A stretch of DNA of 64,000 nucleotides from Prinia subflava (lineage: Eukaryota > Chordata > Aves > Passeriformes > Cisticolidae): assembly GCF_021018805.1 (NCBI RefSeq), contig NW_026960608.1:1798001-1862000 (forward strand), in the 5' to 3' direction. A model generated the notes under the pieces. That model ran no database searches and was not told where the DNA came from. It worked only from the letters and a program-made list of their open reading frames with translations. Every line of letters starts with the position of its first letter. Position 1 is the first letter of the stretch. This document shows positions 63,059-64,000 of the stretch, piece after piece. Position numbers and translations under genes: made by a program.

Positions 63059-64000
63059 TTATTTGCATAGTGATTTGGTTTTCCGCATCGAGCGCACAGA
63101 AACAAGGGGGCCATGGTTTTCTGCACTTTCTTCCCCTGTTTTTTCCTGGTTTTGGGACTGCCCTGATGTTGCAGCCTGCCCTGAGGGACTATCCAAGCAG
63201 GCTGCATCACAGTGGCCACGGCTGGTTGCACAGCCGTAGCCACAGGCGACTGCACAGCATCAGCCAAGGCAATCAACTTGCAGCTACGTGTGTTTATCTT
63301 TGCACAGGCTTCTGCCATCTGAGCGATGGACGGATCACCAGGAAGTGCGTCGATGATCCTCCTGCAATCAGTATTGCAGTCGCCTCGGGCCAGGTGCTTA
63401 AGTAATACCTTCCTAGCCTCGGGATCACCGACCTGCTTTTCCACTGCAGCAGTCAGCCTTCCTGCAAAATGCAGGAATGGCTCATCAGCTCCTTGAACAA
63501 TTGTGGCAAACGATTCCTCTGGAGCAGCCATTGCTATGGTCTGAACCAGAGCTGCCATGCCTATCTGCTGGCACTGCTCAAGCACCAAGGGCGCAAACCC
63601 AACTTGTCCATTGGCATTGGCATAATTTCCAATGCCCAGCAGCTTATCGGTATTAACAGTGCGCCTGACATCATTGGGCCTAATGTGGCATTTTGCTGCA
63701 CTGTTCTGATTGCTAGCTGATTCCATTTTGATTCAAAAATGTCATATTCAACAGGTGGAAACGGAGCCCGAGCTAGACTCCGGATGTCGTAAGGTGTTAA
63801 AAGATGACCGTTGAAAAACCTGAGCATCTGCATTACTTCACTAGACCCCAGGCCATATTTCCCCACCTTATCATGAAGCTCCATCAAGGCTTTCCAATGC
63901 AAAGGCTGGTGGGTGTTATGGGTAACACCTGTTATGACAGGGAAAGCCTGGAGACTTCCTGGTAGGGTGGCAGGACCTGCCACATCCCGTCCCGTGGGCT
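62890..64000 (-). pseudogene. gag: P7 gag, CA and NC (5' part outside window)
   Basis: From the right edge a frame (63,561-63,983) encodes the CA N-terminal domain (PATLPGSLQAFPVI, HWKALMELHDKVGKYGLGS, LTPYDIRSLARAPFPPVEYDIFESKW). CA then switches frame near 63,715 and continues at 62,890-63,726 with the CA C-terminal domain (EPFLHFAGRLTAAVEKQ major homology region; CNTDCRRIIDALPG) and NC with one zinc knuckle (CARCGKPNHYANNC) in a basic setting. Only one knuckle is visible, whereas P3 has two. Confidence 0.85.

Larger units (their letters stand above)
59054..64000 (-). mobile_element. Provirus P7: class II, env-less, near-intact pol; 5' end outside window
   Basis: On the minus strand from the right edge: gag (CA, NC), dUTPase-protease, a long pol, a short non-coding end with a purine tract (AAAAAGGGTGAGA), and the 3' LTR. 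Pol is directly followed by the purine tract, so env is absent. Lesions seen are one frame change in CA, one in dUTPase and one TGA upstream of RT. It inserted in a family A LTR. Confidence 0.88.

Overview
This 64 kb window looks like a bird chromosome, most likely from a songbird. The evidence is three CR1 LINE 3' ends (around 5.5, 29.8 and 45-46.8 kb, the last cluster holding two), avian-type endogenous retroviruses (ERVs) of several classes, and one single-exon host gene that reads as the cysteinyl leukotriene receptor CYSLTR1 (43,224-44,219, minus). Almost everything else is ERV sequence. ERV density this high suggests a W chromosome, pericentromere or other ERV refuge, but the sequence alone cannot place it.

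Layout. 1-4,972 (+): 3' part of a class II (alpha/beta-like) provirus P1, with broken pol, an open full-length env and a 3' LTR. 4,973-9,105: host DNA with a CR1 and one probable solo LTR. 9,106-24,276 (-): provirus P2, class I (gammaretrovirus-like), bounded by ATCC 4-bp target-site duplications (TSDs). Three later insertions sit inside P2: a solo ERVL-type LTR (14,522-15,347), a complete but pol-less provirus P3 (16,214-21,663, +, TSD CTTCCT) and a solo class II LTR (22,603-22,933). 24,277-31,204: host DNA with three solo LTRs and a CR1 tail. 31,205-35,560: a patchwork of LTR pieces, a class I gag fragment and the env end plus LTR of a class II element. 36,147-42,937 (-): P4, a very young full-length ERVL-like provirus (gag, pro-pol, integrase; no env) with TSD AAAGC. 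It lies 281 bp past the CYSLTR1 stop codon. 44,243-44,690: a solo LTR (TSD CGGTG) 23 bp upstream of the CYSLTR1 start codon. About 46,800-54,917 (-): P5, class II, decayed. 56,329 to about 58,975 (-): P6, env plus 3' LTR of a further lineage. 59,054 to the window end (-): P7, class II, env-less, with an almost intact pol.

How the parts relate. No gene set here forms a host pathway. The retroviral genes follow the usual gag-pro-pol-(env) order and are expressed, if at all, from their LTRs. P3 lacks all enzymes and could only have spread with enzymes supplied in trans. P4 and P7 lack env and would move only within cells. P7's LTR resembles the three solo LTRs at 2.4, 22.6 and 26.5 kb, so P7's family is the likely source of that group. 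P4's LTR family also occurs at 14.5, 31.2 and 59.0 kb. LTR comparisons by eye give 3 differences in 751 bp for P4, and 5 substitutions plus one 2-bp indel in about 515 bp for P3, so both are recent. All boundaries, TSDs and frames were read by eye; no database search was possible.
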